A program made the translations under genes and the position numbers. Below are positions 1-8,668 of a stretch of DNA of 64,000 nt, piece by piece (the first letter of the stretch is position 1; each line of letters opens with the position of its first letter). Origin of the DNA: Planctomycetota bacterium (GTDB taxonomy: Bacteria > Planctomycetota > Phycisphaerae > SM23-33). The stretch lies in NCBI GenBank assembly GCA_009908915.1, contig JAAAOJ010000033.1, positions 1 to 64,000 of the forward strand, written 5' to 3'. Under the pieces are notes generated by a model. The model did not search any database, was not told the origin of the DNA, and saw only the letters and a list, made by a program, of their open reading frames with translations.

Positions 1-84
1 CGAGTCGTCGCGTTCATCCGGCAGGATCGGCTCGGTTTGCGGAAGCTCGGCCGGCTGCAATTCGCCATCGACCAGGCCCGGGCC
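1..84 (-). pseudogene. Fragment of a second copy of the 555-1829 TPR-like protein gene
   Basis: Bases 1-77 match 597-673 with a single mismatch. They encode the same C-terminal stretch (LVDGELQPAELPQTEPILPD) on the minus strand. After base 77 there is a one-base length difference, and similarity then ends, so only the tail of the gene was copied and it is joined to unrelated upstream sequence. The window edge cuts off the stop side. This is either a partial duplication or the end of a diverged paralog lying to the left. An assembly artefact cannot be excluded from the window alone. Confidence 0.7.
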
Positions 85-383
85 AACCTGGGCGACGACC
101 TGAGACCTACGGGATGACCGTTCGGGTCAAGCGAGAGATCGACGCCTGATCCCGCAAACGCCTGGCCGGCGAGAAGCACTTGCGCCCCCTCCGCGCGCCG
201 GCCGACCGATGGGGAAGCTACCCGTCTCGGAACTGCTCTCGGAACTGCCGCCCCAGCTCTGCCCGCCGGCCTCGTTCCGACTTGACAGGGACAAGGCACC
301 CGCTCTCGCGACCTCGCCGCGCGCGGGCTGGAAGCCCGCGGCACGCTTTCTGGCCACATCGCAACCGGCTCGGCCGTATAGGG

Positions 384-530
384 CAAACGCATTCTCTTCC
401 TTGACCCCTCTCCCGCTGGGAGAGGTGGCGAGTCTTCGAGCCGGTGAGGGGCTTTGATCGTGTCCGAAGAGCCCTCACTGACCTGCTAGGCAGGCCATCT
501 CTCCCGCGGGGAGAGAAATCCTGGCGAATG
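384..530 (+). repeat. Interspersed repeat C, copy 1
   Basis: About 147 bp of imperfect palindromic sequence. It starts with the stem CCTCTCCCGCTGGGAGAGG, continues through a GAGCCGGTGAGGGGCTTTG block, and ends with a second CTCTCCC..GGGAGAG stem. The same blocks in the same order occur in reverse orientation at 25384-25532. No open reading frame is shared between the copies, so this is a non-coding intergenic repeat of the kind many high-GC bacteria carry. The rest of 85-554 holds nothing I can support as a gene. Confidence 0.75.
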
Positions 531-554
531 CGATCGCCCTGACGGGCCGTATGG

Positions 555-1829
555 TCACGGCGTGTCGTCGGGGGTTGCTCCGGTGCCGACGTTCTCCGCG
601 TCGTCGCGTTCATCCGGCAGGATCGGCTCGGTTTGCGGAAGCTCGGCCGGCTGCAATTCGCCATCGACCAGGCTTCGGGCCAGCAGGCCGTCCCAGAGGA
701 TCAGCGCCGCGTCTTCCATATCCTCATTCTCATCCCGACGGGCGACGGCAAGGGCTTTCGACAGCGGCTCGCGGACCTTGCGCATGTCCCCGGTTCGGAA
801 CCTGTAGTAGGCCAGCAGAAGGTTTAGCCGCGGCCCCCAGGGCGTCTGGTCCACCTGCGTCTGCAGGGCGGCCAGATGTTCGGTGAACGTCGCAGGATCA
901 TCGTAGAAGTTCCTCGGGTCAATCGGGATCAGCGACAGTTCGGGCATCTGCTGGAGGGCCTCGATGAGATTCAGCCCGGCCCGTCCGTAGTTCTTCTGGG
1001 CAAAGCGTGCGCGGGTGAGGCTCAACAGTGCCTCGGGCGATCGGCTGGTGACGTCCGCGGCCCCGGTGAAGGCCGACGCGGCTTCGCCGTATCGGCCGTT
1101 GCGGAACGCCTCTTCCCCCGATCGCATGAAACGCCTCGGCAGGCCAGGCTTGTCGGGCGCCAGACTGGTGATCGTCTCATCAGACTGGACGGGCAGTTCC
1201 CGCTGGTCGGCCGGCTGCGGCGCCAGGGCGGCGGCATAGCTCATCGACGAACGCGTCGCACTCAGTTGCCGCATCAGAATCGTCTGCGGATCCTCCAGCA
1301 TGTAGGTGCTGGCCGCATCTCCCGCCTCGCGGGGGGCGGGGTAGGGCGCGCCGGTTGTATCCGTCAGATAGGCCGGCGGCGTGACCGCCGAATCGTAGGT
1401 CCGCGTCGAACGTGACGTCCGTGCCGGTCCGGTCGAGGGGGCGGGCACGTTGGTGATGCCGGTTCCCTGCGGCCTTGCCGGCCCTCGTCGAATGGATCGT
1501 GTGCTGCTGGACGCGGCCCCGATGGGGGCGGTCGTCGGGTTGTAGCGTTGCTGCTGCATACCGACTGACAGGCCGCCGCGATATGAACGGGGATTGTACA
1601 TCGACGACTGCAGCGCACTGCGCTCCAGCGGCCGCGATTTCTGAAGACTGCCCACGCCGGCGGAGAACCGTCGGAAATCGTACAAGCTATTGGCCGCGAC
1701 GCCACGTCCAACGCCACTCGGGCCGCTGATCGTCCTTCGCTTTCGCGACTGGCCTTGCGCAAGGCTGCATATCGCGAGCGTCATGGTCAGGATGATCGCG
1801 ACGACGGTTGTCCAGCGGGTTCGTTTCAT
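555..1829 (-). CDS. Secreted protein with C-terminal TPR-like repeats, unknown function
   Basis: A 424-residue protein. The ATG at 1829 was chosen because it is preceded by GGGAGA and begins a clear signal peptide (MKRTRWTTVVAIILTMTLAI). Longer forms would overlap the upstream neighbour. Residues about 27-200 are low complexity, rich in Arg, Ser, Thr and Pro, with no recognisable domain. Residues about 245-390 look like degenerate tetratricopeptide repeats (EEAFRNGRYGEAASAFTGA, then ARFAQKNYGRAGLNLIEAL, then LLAYYRFRTGDMRKVREPL). The tail is acidic. This suggests an exported scaffold or envelope protein, but no function can be assigned. It follows a DUF2723 membrane protein on the same strand with an 88-nt gap, so co-transcription is possible. 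The last 77 bases recur at the left edge of the window. Confidence 0.8.
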   Translation of the reverse strand: MKRTRWTTVVAIILTMTLAICSLAQGQSRKRRTISGPSGVGRGVAANSLYDFRRFSAGVGSLQKSRPLERSALQSSMYNPRSYRGGLSVGMQQQRYNPTTAPIGAASSSTRSIRRGPARPQGTGITNVPAPSTGPARTSRSTRTYDSAVTPPAYLTDTTGAPYPAPREAGDAASTYMLEDPQTILMRQLSATRSSMSYAAALAPQPADQRELPVQSDETITSLAPDKPGLPRRFMRSGEEAFRNGRYGEAASAFTGAADVTSRSPEALLSLTRARFAQKNYGRAGLNLIEALQQMPELSLIPIDPRNFYDDPATFTEHLAALQTQVDQTPWGPRLNLLLAYYRFRTGDMRKVREPLSKALAVARRDENEDMEDAALILWDGLLARSLVDGELQPAELPQTEPILPDERDDAENVGTGATPDDTP

Positions 1830-1917
1830 GGCATATCTCCCAAAGCCATTCGTACTGCGGTGCCGCGTGTTGCCGCCCGCGCCATTATAGGGCGTTGGCC
1901 GAAATCCCCCAATCCAT

Positions 1918-3465
1918 TCATCGGCGGGACGTGTCCGTGGCTTTTGCGTCTCTGGGCACGACGCGGGGCAGCACGCGATAGAGAACGCCGTCATGCACCA
2001 TGGGCAGGTCCTCGAATCGTCCTTGGACGCTGGGGGCAACGACGTAAAGCGGACGACGTGCGGCGAGTTCCGCCAGCCGACCTGCATCGACCGGAACCGC
2101 GACCGGGTCGCCTTCGTATTGCACCGCGACGTCCGGCCGGCGGCCGTGCAACCGCTGGAAGACCATAAGCGGATAGACGCTCGTGCTCTCCGGCCAGATC
2201 AGTGAACCGGGCTCGGCCTGCAGGAAGGCCGTCGAGGCGAACTGGTGGGCGGAGGTCTCATGCTGCTTCCACGGCAGCAGCCAGTAGCGGGCTTCGTCGC
2301 GATAGGGCAGGCGGCGTTGTCGCCGGGCGGTGCCGCTCTGGCGGGCAGCCTGCAGCGCGGCGAGGTAGATCGCCGGCTGCGCGACGATGAAGACGGTCAC
2401 CGCGATCGTGGCGATGGTTCGCCACCGACGGCTGCGACGCAGCAGCCAGCCCAGACCGACGCTCGCCGCCATGGCCACCATCAGCAGCGACGGCAGGATG
2501 AACGTGAACTGGTCGGGCACCGGGTATCGCACGAAGAACGCCACGTGGACCGCGGTCAGCGCGACGACCGCCGCGGCCACGCCGCGTGCGGGCCAGTGAC
2601 GCAGGCGCCACCAGCCCAGAGCCGCCAGCGGCAGCAGGGGGCTCAAGACGTTCATCGCCGAGAGGGCCGCATTGGCCTTGAGGTGCTTCGACGCTCCGGC
2701 GACGTTCGTGACCTGCAAGGCATAATCGCCGACCAACGCCGAGCGGACGGCCGCCAGCAGGCTGCCCGTCTTCGCCGCAAGGTCAATCGTCATGCCGATA
2801 TACAACCCCGCACCCAGCAGCCACGCCGCGCCGGCCGGCAAAAGGGCCCGCGCTGGCAGACGCCGCTTCGCCAGTAGTACCGCGACAACCGCGCCATACA
2901 CCGGCAGCCCCAGCAGGGCAAAATTATGCACGCACAGCCCCAGCCCGTTGACCAATGCCAGCAGCGACAGCCAACGCCAGTTCGGCCGCTCCAGCAGCCG
3001 CAGCAGCAGGTACACCTCGCCCGCCAGCGCCGCCAGGCTCCACGTGTAGACCTCGGCGATCGTCGACAGCCACCAGGCCGTGTGCGCCAGGCCCAGCAAC
3101 GCGGCCATCATCACGGCCGCCAGCCGCGAGCCGCTCAGTCGACAGGCGACGGCGGCGAATGTCGCCAGGGCGACGGCCATTCCCAGTCCGCTGAAGGCGT
3201 TGAGCGCCAGCGGCATGGCCGGGCCGGCCAGTCGCGCGATGACCGAGCCGACGGCGATATACAGCGGATGCGCCCGTGCCAGACCCATCGTCCCTTCGAG
3301 GTCGCCGCTCAGGCAACGCCACTGGAACTCGCCGCTGTCCTGCCAGCTGACGGTCCGCTGGGCGGTGGCCAGGTAGCCCGCCGTGGCCAGCAGAACGATG
3401 GCCAGCCATGTCTTGCCGCCCAGAACCGGGCTGTCGTCCCGTGCGTGTGCCGGCTGATCGGTCAT
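1918..3465 (-). CDS. DUF2723 family multi-pass membrane protein, putative protein/lipid glycosyltransferase
   Basis: 515 residues with about ten hydrophobic segments. The N-terminal motif SWQDSGEFQW followed by ARAHPLY is the hallmark of DUF2723 (TMEM260/O-mannosyltransferase-like, GT-C fold), in which the acidic residues after the first membrane segment are thought to be catalytic. The soluble C-terminal part (about 400-515) includes HQFASTAFLQAEPGSLIWPE, typical of the family's luminal domain. The family is believed to move sugars from lipid-phosphate carriers onto acceptors on the outer face of the membrane. This fits the divergent operon at 3532-6852, which makes lipid-linked sugars. The acceptor and sugar are unknown. 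Confidence 0.8.
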   Translation of the reverse strand: MTDQPAHARDDSPVLGGKTWLAIVLLATAGYLATAQRTVSWQDSGEFQWRCLSGDLEGTMGLARAHPLYIAVGSVIARLAGPAMPLALNAFSGLGMAVALATFAAVACRLSGSRLAAVMMAALLGLAHTAWWLSTIAEVYTWSLAALAGEVYLLLRLLERPNWRWLSLLALVNGLGLCVHNFALLGLPVYGAVVAVLLAKRRLPARALLPAGAAWLLGAGLYIGMTIDLAAKTGSLLAAVRSALVGDYALQVTNVAGASKHLKANAALSAMNVLSPLLPLAALGWWRLRHWPARGVAAAVVALTAVHVAFFVRYPVPDQFTFILPSLLMVAMAASVGLGWLLRRSRRWRTIATIAVTVFIVAQPAIYLAALQAARQSGTARRQRRLPYRDEARYWLLPWKQHETSAHQFASTAFLQAEPGSLIWPESTSVYPLMVFQRLHGRRPDVAVQYEGDPVAVPVDAGRLAELAARRPLYVVAPSVQGRFEDLPMVHDGVLYRVLPRVVPRDAKATDTSRR

Positions 3466-3531
3466 GGGCGAATTCTACCATCATTCGTCCGTTACTGCAC
3501 GCCTTGACCGTGTCTTGCCGATGAATCGGGT

Positions 3532-4509
3532 ATGACACTCTCGAACGCGTCAACCGGGCTGGTGGCCCTGCTGGAGGCGATGCGCCCACGCCACTGGGTG
3601 AAGAACGTCTTCGTGATGGCGCCGCTGATCTTCGCCCGCCGCTTCGACAGCCCGCAGGCCTGGGCGCTGGCGGCACTGGCCTTCGCCGTCTTTTGCCTGC
3701 TCAGTTCGGCGGTCTACCTGGTCAACGACATGTGCGACCGTCGCGGCGACCAGGCCCACCCGGATAAACGCAACCGGCCCATCGCCTCCGGGCGTCTGAG
3801 CACACCCCTGGCCGCCATGGCCGCGACCGCGCTGGTGGCCGCCGCGGGGGCGCTGGCGGCGGTGGTCTGCGTCAACCCCATGGGCGAGTCCCTCGCCACG
3901 GCAAGGCTGTTCGTTCTGTGGGCCGGGGTGTATCTGCTCGAAGGCCTGTTCTACAGCCTGGCCTTCAAGCGGGTGGCCATCCTCGATGTGATCATCATCG
4001 CCTTTGGCTTTGTCCTGCGGGCGATGGCCGGGGCGGCCGCCATCGGCGTGCCGACGAGCCCGTGGCTGGTCTTGTGTACCTTCACGCTCTGCCTCTACGT
4101 CGCGCTGTCCAAGCGTCGCGGAGAGATCGAGCAACTTGGCGAGGACATCTCCGCCCGGGCCCGCTCGACGAACCGCAGCTACGACCGGACCGAGCTCGAC
4201 CGCATGCTGACCGTCTCGGTCGGCCTGGCGATCATGTCCTACTGTCTTTACTGCCTCTCGCCGCGTACCGTGGAGGCCTTCGGCTCGGCCAACATGATCT
4301 GGACGGCGCCGTTGGTGATCTACGGCATGTTCCGTTATGATCGCGTCAGTCGCCGGCGAGGCCGGGGTGACGTCGTGAGCGTCCTGATGTGCGACCGCAC
4401 CATGTGGCTGGTCCTGCTGGCGTACGTGCTTCTGGCCGGGGCAATCATACGCTACGGCGCCCAGCCGCCCCTGCAGAACCTGCTGGACGTCTACGCCCCC
4501 AAGTCCTGA
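3532..4509 (+). CDS. UbiA-family prenyltransferase, decaprenyl-phosphate phosphoribosyltransferase-like
   Basis: 325 residues, polytopic. The first aspartate motif is N65-D-M-C-D69-R-R-G-D73, followed by [15 protein letters not shown], a sequence characteristic of the DPPR-synthase branch (Rv3806c-like) rather than of quinone or heme prenyltransferases. A second conserved patch, [12 protein letters not shown], lies near residue 190. The expected reaction is transfer of phosphoribose from PRPP to a polyprenyl phosphate, the entry to a lipid-linked pentose donor. The gene starts 66 bp from the divergent DUF2723 gene and ends 10 bp before an SDR gene, so the two are almost certainly co-transcribed. 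The substrate is inferred from the family only. Confidence 0.85.
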   Translation: MTLSNASTGLVALLEAMRPRHWVKNVFVMAPLIFARRFDSPQAWALAALAFAVFCLLSSAVYLVNDMCDRRGDQAHPDKRNRPIASGRLSTPLAAMAATALVAAAGALAAVVCVNPMGESLATARLFVLWAGVYLLEGLFYSLAFKRVAILDVIIIAFGFVLRAMAGAAAIGVPTSPWLVLCTFTLCLYVALSKRRGEIEQLGEDISARARSTNRSYDRTELDRMLTVSVGLAIMSYCLYCLSPRTVEAFGSANMIWTAPLVIYGMFRYDRVSRRRGRGDVVSVLMCDRTMWLVLLAYVLLAGAIIRYGAQPPLQNLLDVYAPKS

Positions 4510-4519
4510 AGGAGTACCC

Positions 4520-5560
4520 ATGGCCCGATATTGCGTCACCGGGGGAGCAGGTTTTCTTGGTGTCAACCTCGTACGCTACCTCCTCGACCGCGGCCAGGAG
4601 GTCACGAGCCTCGACGTCGCATCGTTCGACTACCCCGACTGCCGCGACCGCATCCGCGAGGTCCGGGGCGACATCCGGGACCGCCAGGCCGTCGACGAAG
4701 CCATGAACGACGCCGACATCGTCGTGCATGCCGCCGCGGCCCTGCCGCTGTACAAGCCGGCCGACATCTTTTCAACCGACATCGACGGGACGCGAACGGT
4801 CTGCCAGGGCGCGCTGGACGCTGGCATCGAACGGCTCGTGCATATCTCATCGACCGCTGTCTACGGCATACCGGACCATCACCCCATCGATGAGGATGAT
4901 CGCCTCCACGGCGTCGGCCCGTACGGCGAGGCCAAGGTGAAGGCCGAGGACGTCTGCCGCACGTTTCGCGAGAAGGGCATGGTCATCCCCATCCTGAGGC
5001 CGAAGTCGTTCGTCGGGCCGGAGCGGCTGGGCGTTTTTGCCTTGCTGTACGACTGGGCGCGCGAGGGCCATGGCTTCCCGGTGATCGGATCGGGCAACAA
5101 CCCTTACCAGTTGCTCGACGTGAAAGACCTCTGCGAAGCCACCTGGCTGGTTGCGACCGGCGATGACGAGATCGTCAACGATACGTTCAACATCGGTGCC
5201 GCCGAGTTCGGCACGATGAAGCAGGACTTCCAGGCCGTCCTCGACGAAGCGGGCTTCGGCAAGCGTATTCGCCCGCTGCCCGCCGGGCCGATTATCGTGA
5301 CGTTGAAGGTCCTTGAGGCCCTGCACCTCAGCCCGCTGTACAAGTGGGTCTACGAGACGGCCGGCAAGGAATCATTCGTCTCCATCGAGAAGGCTCAGGA
5401 GCAACTGGGCTTTCAGCCGACATATTCCAATCGTGACGCGCTGGTTCGCAACTACCGCTGGTACCTGGAGCACCTGGACGATTTCAGCCAGGCCAGCGGT
5501 GTTTCGCACCGCGTCCCGTGGAAGCAGGGCATCCTGGCCCTGGCGAAGCAAGTCTTTTAG
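4520..5560 (+). CDS. NAD(P)-dependent epimerase/dehydratase (extended SDR)
   Basis: 346 residues. The Rossmann motif GGAGFLG lies at residues 8-14, the acidic NAD-ribose binding residue follows the second strand (SLDVASFD), and the catalytic YGEAK (YxxxK) lies at about 135-139 with an upstream SSTAVYG. GAAGGAGTACCC precedes the ATG, giving a good ribosome site. Sitting between a DPPR-synthase-like enzyme and a WecA-like transferase, it probably modifies a nucleotide- or lipid-linked sugar. In mycobacteria the equivalent step is the DprE1/DprE2 epimerisation, but this protein is an ordinary extended SDR and the analogy is only pathway-level. Confidence 0.85.
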   Translation: MARYCVTGGAGFLGVNLVRYLLDRGQEVTSLDVASFDYPDCRDRIREVRGDIRDRQAVDEAMNDADIVVHAAAALPLYKPADIFSTDIDGTRTVCQGALDAGIERLVHISSTAVYGIPDHHPIDEDDRLHGVGPYGEAKVKAEDVCRTFREKGMVIPILRPKSFVGPERLGVFALLYDWAREGHGFPVIGSGNNPYQLLDVKDLCEATWLVATGDDEIVNDTFNIGAAEFGTMKQDFQAVLDEAGFGKRIRPLPAGPIIVTLKVLEALHLSPLYKWVYETAGKESFVSIEKAQEQLGFQPTYSNRDALVRNYRWYLEHLDDFSQASGVSHRVPWKQGILALAKQVF

Positions 5561-5625
5561 TATAGTGTAGATAGACATGATTCAGGCGGCCTGTTTCTTC
5601 ACCCACCCCGGACCGTGAGGCCGAC

Positions 5626-6852
5626 ATGCTGGCAGTCATCGAACCGAAATACTCGATCGTCGAGGTACTGAGATACTCCTGGTGGATCTCGCTGGTGGCG
5701 TTTCTGGCCGCCATCGTTGCCACCCCCGTCTTCCGCTGGATCGCTTATCACAAGAAGATTGTCGACCGGCCGGATGACCTGCTCAAGCCGCACGCCCGCC
5801 CGGTGGCGTATCTCGGTGGGCTCGGCATCTGCGTGGGATTGCTGGCCGGCCTGGCAGCGTATGTGGCCTTCATGGGCGATCTCTCGCAGGTTGCAGTTGA
5901 CGCCTGGCGGCAACTGATCTCGGCCGACATCGGTTTGCTTCAGAACCCGCTGTGGAACGTCACCGGCGTGGCCACCGGCAGCATTGTCATCACGATTGTC
6001 GGTCTGCTGGACGACCTTCGGGACATCGAACCGAAGCATAAGATACTCGGCCAGCTTCTGGCGGCCGCCATTCTGCTCGGCGGGGGCGTGGGTACGCGGA
6101 TGGTTCATGTTCTGGTCGGGCCGCTCGGACTGGCCCTGCCGGTCTGGGTGACGGTGCTCAGCAGCGCGCTGGTCTGCATGGTCATCGTGATCATGACCTG
6201 CAATGCGACAAACCTTCTCGACGGTCTCGATGGCCTTTGCGGAGGCGTCACGGCCATTATTGCCCTTGGCTTCTTTGCTCTGGCGGCCTACCTGGCCATG
6301 TGGGGACGCTTTCCCGGTACGGACGAGCTTCGCGTGGCGCTGGCCCTGGCGATGGCCGGGGCGATTCTCGGCTTCCTGCCGTACAACACACCGCCGGCGA
6401 GCATCTTCATGGGCGATGCCGGCAGCATGCTGCTGGGCTTCTTCGTTGCGACGATGATGGCCCTGTTCTGCCAGGAAGGTCCCCTCCGCTGGTTCCTGGC
6501 CGCGTGGTTTGTCTTCGGCCTGCCGCTGCTGGACACGGCCCTGGCGGTGGTGCGACGCCGGCGCGCGGGCGTGGGCATTTTTCAGGGCGACCGCAGCCAC
6601 CTGTACGATCAACTCGTCGACCGCGGGCTGACGGTCAAGAAGGTCGTGATCCTCTTCTACGACCTGGCCATCCTGGCTGCTGTCCTCGGCGTTACCTTCG
6701 CCATCGCCCTGCGGACGCGATATGCGGTTATCGTCTACGCGGTCCTGTTCCTGTCGATCTGGGTGGTCTTCTGGGTCTTCGGTATGGTGACCCCGCCGCC
6801 GAAAGTGGATTCCGGTGAGGATGATGATGCATCTGCAGACGGCGACACCTGA
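5626..6852 (+). CDS. Undecaprenyl-phosphate GlcNAc-1-phosphate transferase (WecA/MraY family)
   Basis: 408 residues, about 11 membrane segments. The magnesium-binding GLLDDLRDIEPKHK motif (D129-D130) and NATNLLDGLDGLCGG are both intact. The family motif NTPPASIFMGDAGSMLLGF and the cytosolic HLYDQLVDRGLTVKK loop are also present. The enzyme transfers a HexNAc-1-phosphate from UDP-sugar to undecaprenyl phosphate, starting a surface polysaccharide. It is the third gene of the 3532-6852 operon after a 65-bp gap. The WecA branch is preferred over MraY because of the context and the sequence of the loop, but the sugar specificity is not readable. Confidence 0.88.
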   Translation: MLAVIEPKYSIVEVLRYSWWISLVAFLAAIVATPVFRWIAYHKKIVDRPDDLLKPHARPVAYLGGLGICVGLLAGLAAYVAFMGDLSQVAVDAWRQLISADIGLLQNPLWNVTGVATGSIVITIVGLLDDLRDIEPKHKILGQLLAAAILLGGGVGTRMVHVLVGPLGLALPVWVTVLSSALVCMVIVIMTCNATNLLDGLDGLCGGVTAIIALGFFALAAYLAMWGRFPGTDELRVALALAMAGAILGFLPYNTPPASIFMGDAGSMLLGFFVATMMALFCQEGPLRWFLAAWFVFGLPLLDTALAVVRRRRAGVGIFQGDRSHLYDQLVDRGLTVKKVVILFYDLAILAAVLGVTFAIALRTRYAVIVYAVLFLSIWVVFWVFGMVTPPPKVDSGEDDDASADGDT

Positions 6853-7145
6853 CGGGCGTTCCGGCCACCGGCTCCAGCAGCGCGCTTGGAAATGGACCGC
6901 GTCGCGAGGTCGAGACCGGCAGGGAATAGAACCACAGGCGTATCCGATCGACACATCGAGGTTTTGTGACGCAGCCAGCCGAGGCCGCAGCCAGAAGACA
7001 ACGACAGGTCAATCGTGAATCACTCTAAACAGACTGTTAGCCCCGCCGGGGCGCGACAGGAATAGACCCGGGTGGAGGCGAAGCCGGAACCCGGGGTTGG
7101 TTCGCCCCCTGACATCCAGCCCCGAAAGACACAACTGAGCCTACT
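6853..7145. other. Intergenic region with family-A repeat remnants
   Basis: No gene is supported. Bases 6885-6918 read GGAAATGGACCGCGTCGCGAGGTCGAG in outline, matching the inner part of family-A repeats (compare 54990-55030 and the tandem array at 58796). Bases 7024-7040 (TCTAAACAGACTGTTAG) match the family-A terminal motif on the opposite strand. The region therefore looks like a decayed family-A copy between the sugar-transferase gene and the oxidoreductase gene. Confidence 0.55.
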
Positions 7146-8402
7146 ATGACCACGATCAAAGAGCCCGGCCGAACCATCCCCGTTGCCGCCGAGTACGACG
7201 TACTGGTCGTTGGTGGGGGAATGGCTGGCGTGGCTGCCGGCATTGCTGCTGCCCGGCACGGGGTTCGCGTGTGCCTCATCGAACGTTACTGCGGCGTCGG
7301 CGGACTGGCTACCCTCGGCAACGTCACGATCTGGTTGCCGATTTGTGACGGGATGGGCCATCAGGTCATCGCGGGCATGGGTGAGGAACTCCTCAGACTG
7401 TCCGTCTCGGATCTCGGCGACGAGTACAAGGCGGCCCAATGGCGCAGCATCCCCGAGTGCTGGCAGCCCGGCGGAGACCTGCGCCAGCGCGTGGAACACC
7501 GCTTCTCATCGCGGTTCAACCCGGCGTCCTATATGCTGGCGTTGGAGAAGCTGGTGGTCGATGCGGGGGTGCATGTGCTTTACGATACGCGGTTCTGCAA
7601 TGTCCGGCGTGAGGGGGATAGAATCACCCATGTGATCCTTGAGAACAAGGATGGTCGCAGTGCGCTCGCCGGAAAGGTGATTCTCGACACCAGCGGGGAC
7701 GCCGATGTCTGCAACGCAAGCGGCGAAGCGACCGTCTCGTCCGACTCGAATGTGCTGTGCGGCTGGTTCTACACGCTCAGTGATGGCGAGGTGACGCTTC
7801 ACCAGTTGAGTCATCGGTACGATCCCATGGCGGCCAGGGAGCATGCGACAGGCCCGTTTTTCAAGGGTGACGTGGCCGACGACGTCACGCAGCAGATTCT
7901 GCAGACCCGAGCGTCTCTTCGGGACATGCTGGCACGGATTCGCGCCGAACAATCCGGCCGGGACGTGCAACTTATCATGCCGGCAACAATGGCGTGCTTT
8001 CGGATGAGCCGACGTCTGGTTGGGCGTGGAACCGTCCAAGGTTCGGACGTGCATAAGTGGACGGAGACGGCGATTGGTCTGACCGGCGATTGGCGCAGGT
8101 GCGGCCCCGTCTTTGCGATTCCGTTCGAGAGCATGTGCCCGGTGCGAACGTGCAACCTGCTGGCGGCCGGCCGGTGCATATCCGTCGACAACACCGCCTG
8201 GGATGTGCTCAGGGCGATACCGGCCTGTGTCGTAACGGGCCAGGCCGCCGGCACGGCTGCGGCGATGGCCTGTGCCACGACAGGCGGTCGCATGGGCGAT
8301 CTCTCCGTCTCCGACCTCCAAGCCGACCTTCTTGATCAGGGCGTCCTGATCAAGCGTTCACTGCTGGCCGAACACCGAAGACGTGCCGACATACCGCGCT
8401 GA
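7146..8402 (+). CDS. FAD-dependent oxidoreductase (PF12831-type)
   Basis: 418 residues. Residues about 18-45 form the FAD-binding Rossmann fold (VLVVGGGMAGVAAGIAAARHG followed by an acidic residue in LIERY), then GGLATLGNV, the usual second contact of this family. DTSGDADVC near 180 and the C-terminal NLLAAGRCISVDNTAWDVLRAIPACVVTGQAAGTAAAMA are the second FAD motif. Such proteins are widespread in Planctomycetota, often beside polysaccharide degradation genes, but their substrates are generally unknown. Here it stands alone, separated by repeat debris from the upstream operon. No ribosome site of quality is visible; the ATG was chosen because it directly precedes the Rossmann strand. Confidence 0.85.
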   Translation: MTTIKEPGRTIPVAAEYDVLVVGGGMAGVAAGIAAARHGVRVCLIERYCGVGGLATLGNVTIWLPICDGMGHQVIAGMGEELLRLSVSDLGDEYKAAQWRSIPECWQPGGDLRQRVEHRFSSRFNPASYMLALEKLVVDAGVHVLYDTRFCNVRREGDRITHVILENKDGRSALAGKVILDTSGDADVCNASGEATVSSDSNVLCGWFYTLSDGEVTLHQLSHRYDPMAAREHATGPFFKGDVADDVTQQILQTRASLRDMLARIRAEQSGRDVQLIMPATMACFRMSRRLVGRGTVQGSDVHKWTETAIGLTGDWRRCGPVFAIPFESMCPVRTCNLLAAGRCISVDNTAWDVLRAIPACVVTGQAAGTAAAMACATTGGRMGDLSVSDLQADLLDQGVLIKRSLLAEHRRRADIPR

Positions 8403-8433
8403 TGTGTGACGCTTTTGCAGAAGAAGCTCTGTG

Positions 8434-8577
8434 CTACGTCTGGAAGACGGGAACTTGTAGTTCTGGCGGCAAGGCGGCTTGACGGAGCTTGAGAAAGAGG
8501 TAGTCCACCTCGCCGATTCGCCATCGCCACGTCTTTGGGAGATCGCCGACCTGTTCCAGTCGGCTTCGGAGATTCAT
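8434..8577 (-). CDS. Possible small ORF, 47 residues
   Basis: ATG at 8577 opens a 47-residue frame beginning MNLRSRLEQVGDLPKTWRWR and ending at TAG. It contains a balanced mix of charged and hydrophobic residues and lies 91 nt downstream of the fkp stop on the same strand. I do not recognise it. It could be a small protein or the remnant of a larger gene. There is no strong ribosome site, so support is weak. Confidence 0.25.
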   Translation of the reverse strand: MNLRSRLEQVGDLPKTWRWRIGEVDYLFLKLRQAALPPELQVPVFQT

Positions 8578-8668
8578 AGTCGCGGACTTCATAGCGCTAC
8601 TCTACCGGAATATCCACCATCCCGCAATGGCGAGCGGGCAGCGACGTGGATCGCACTAAATGCACTGC

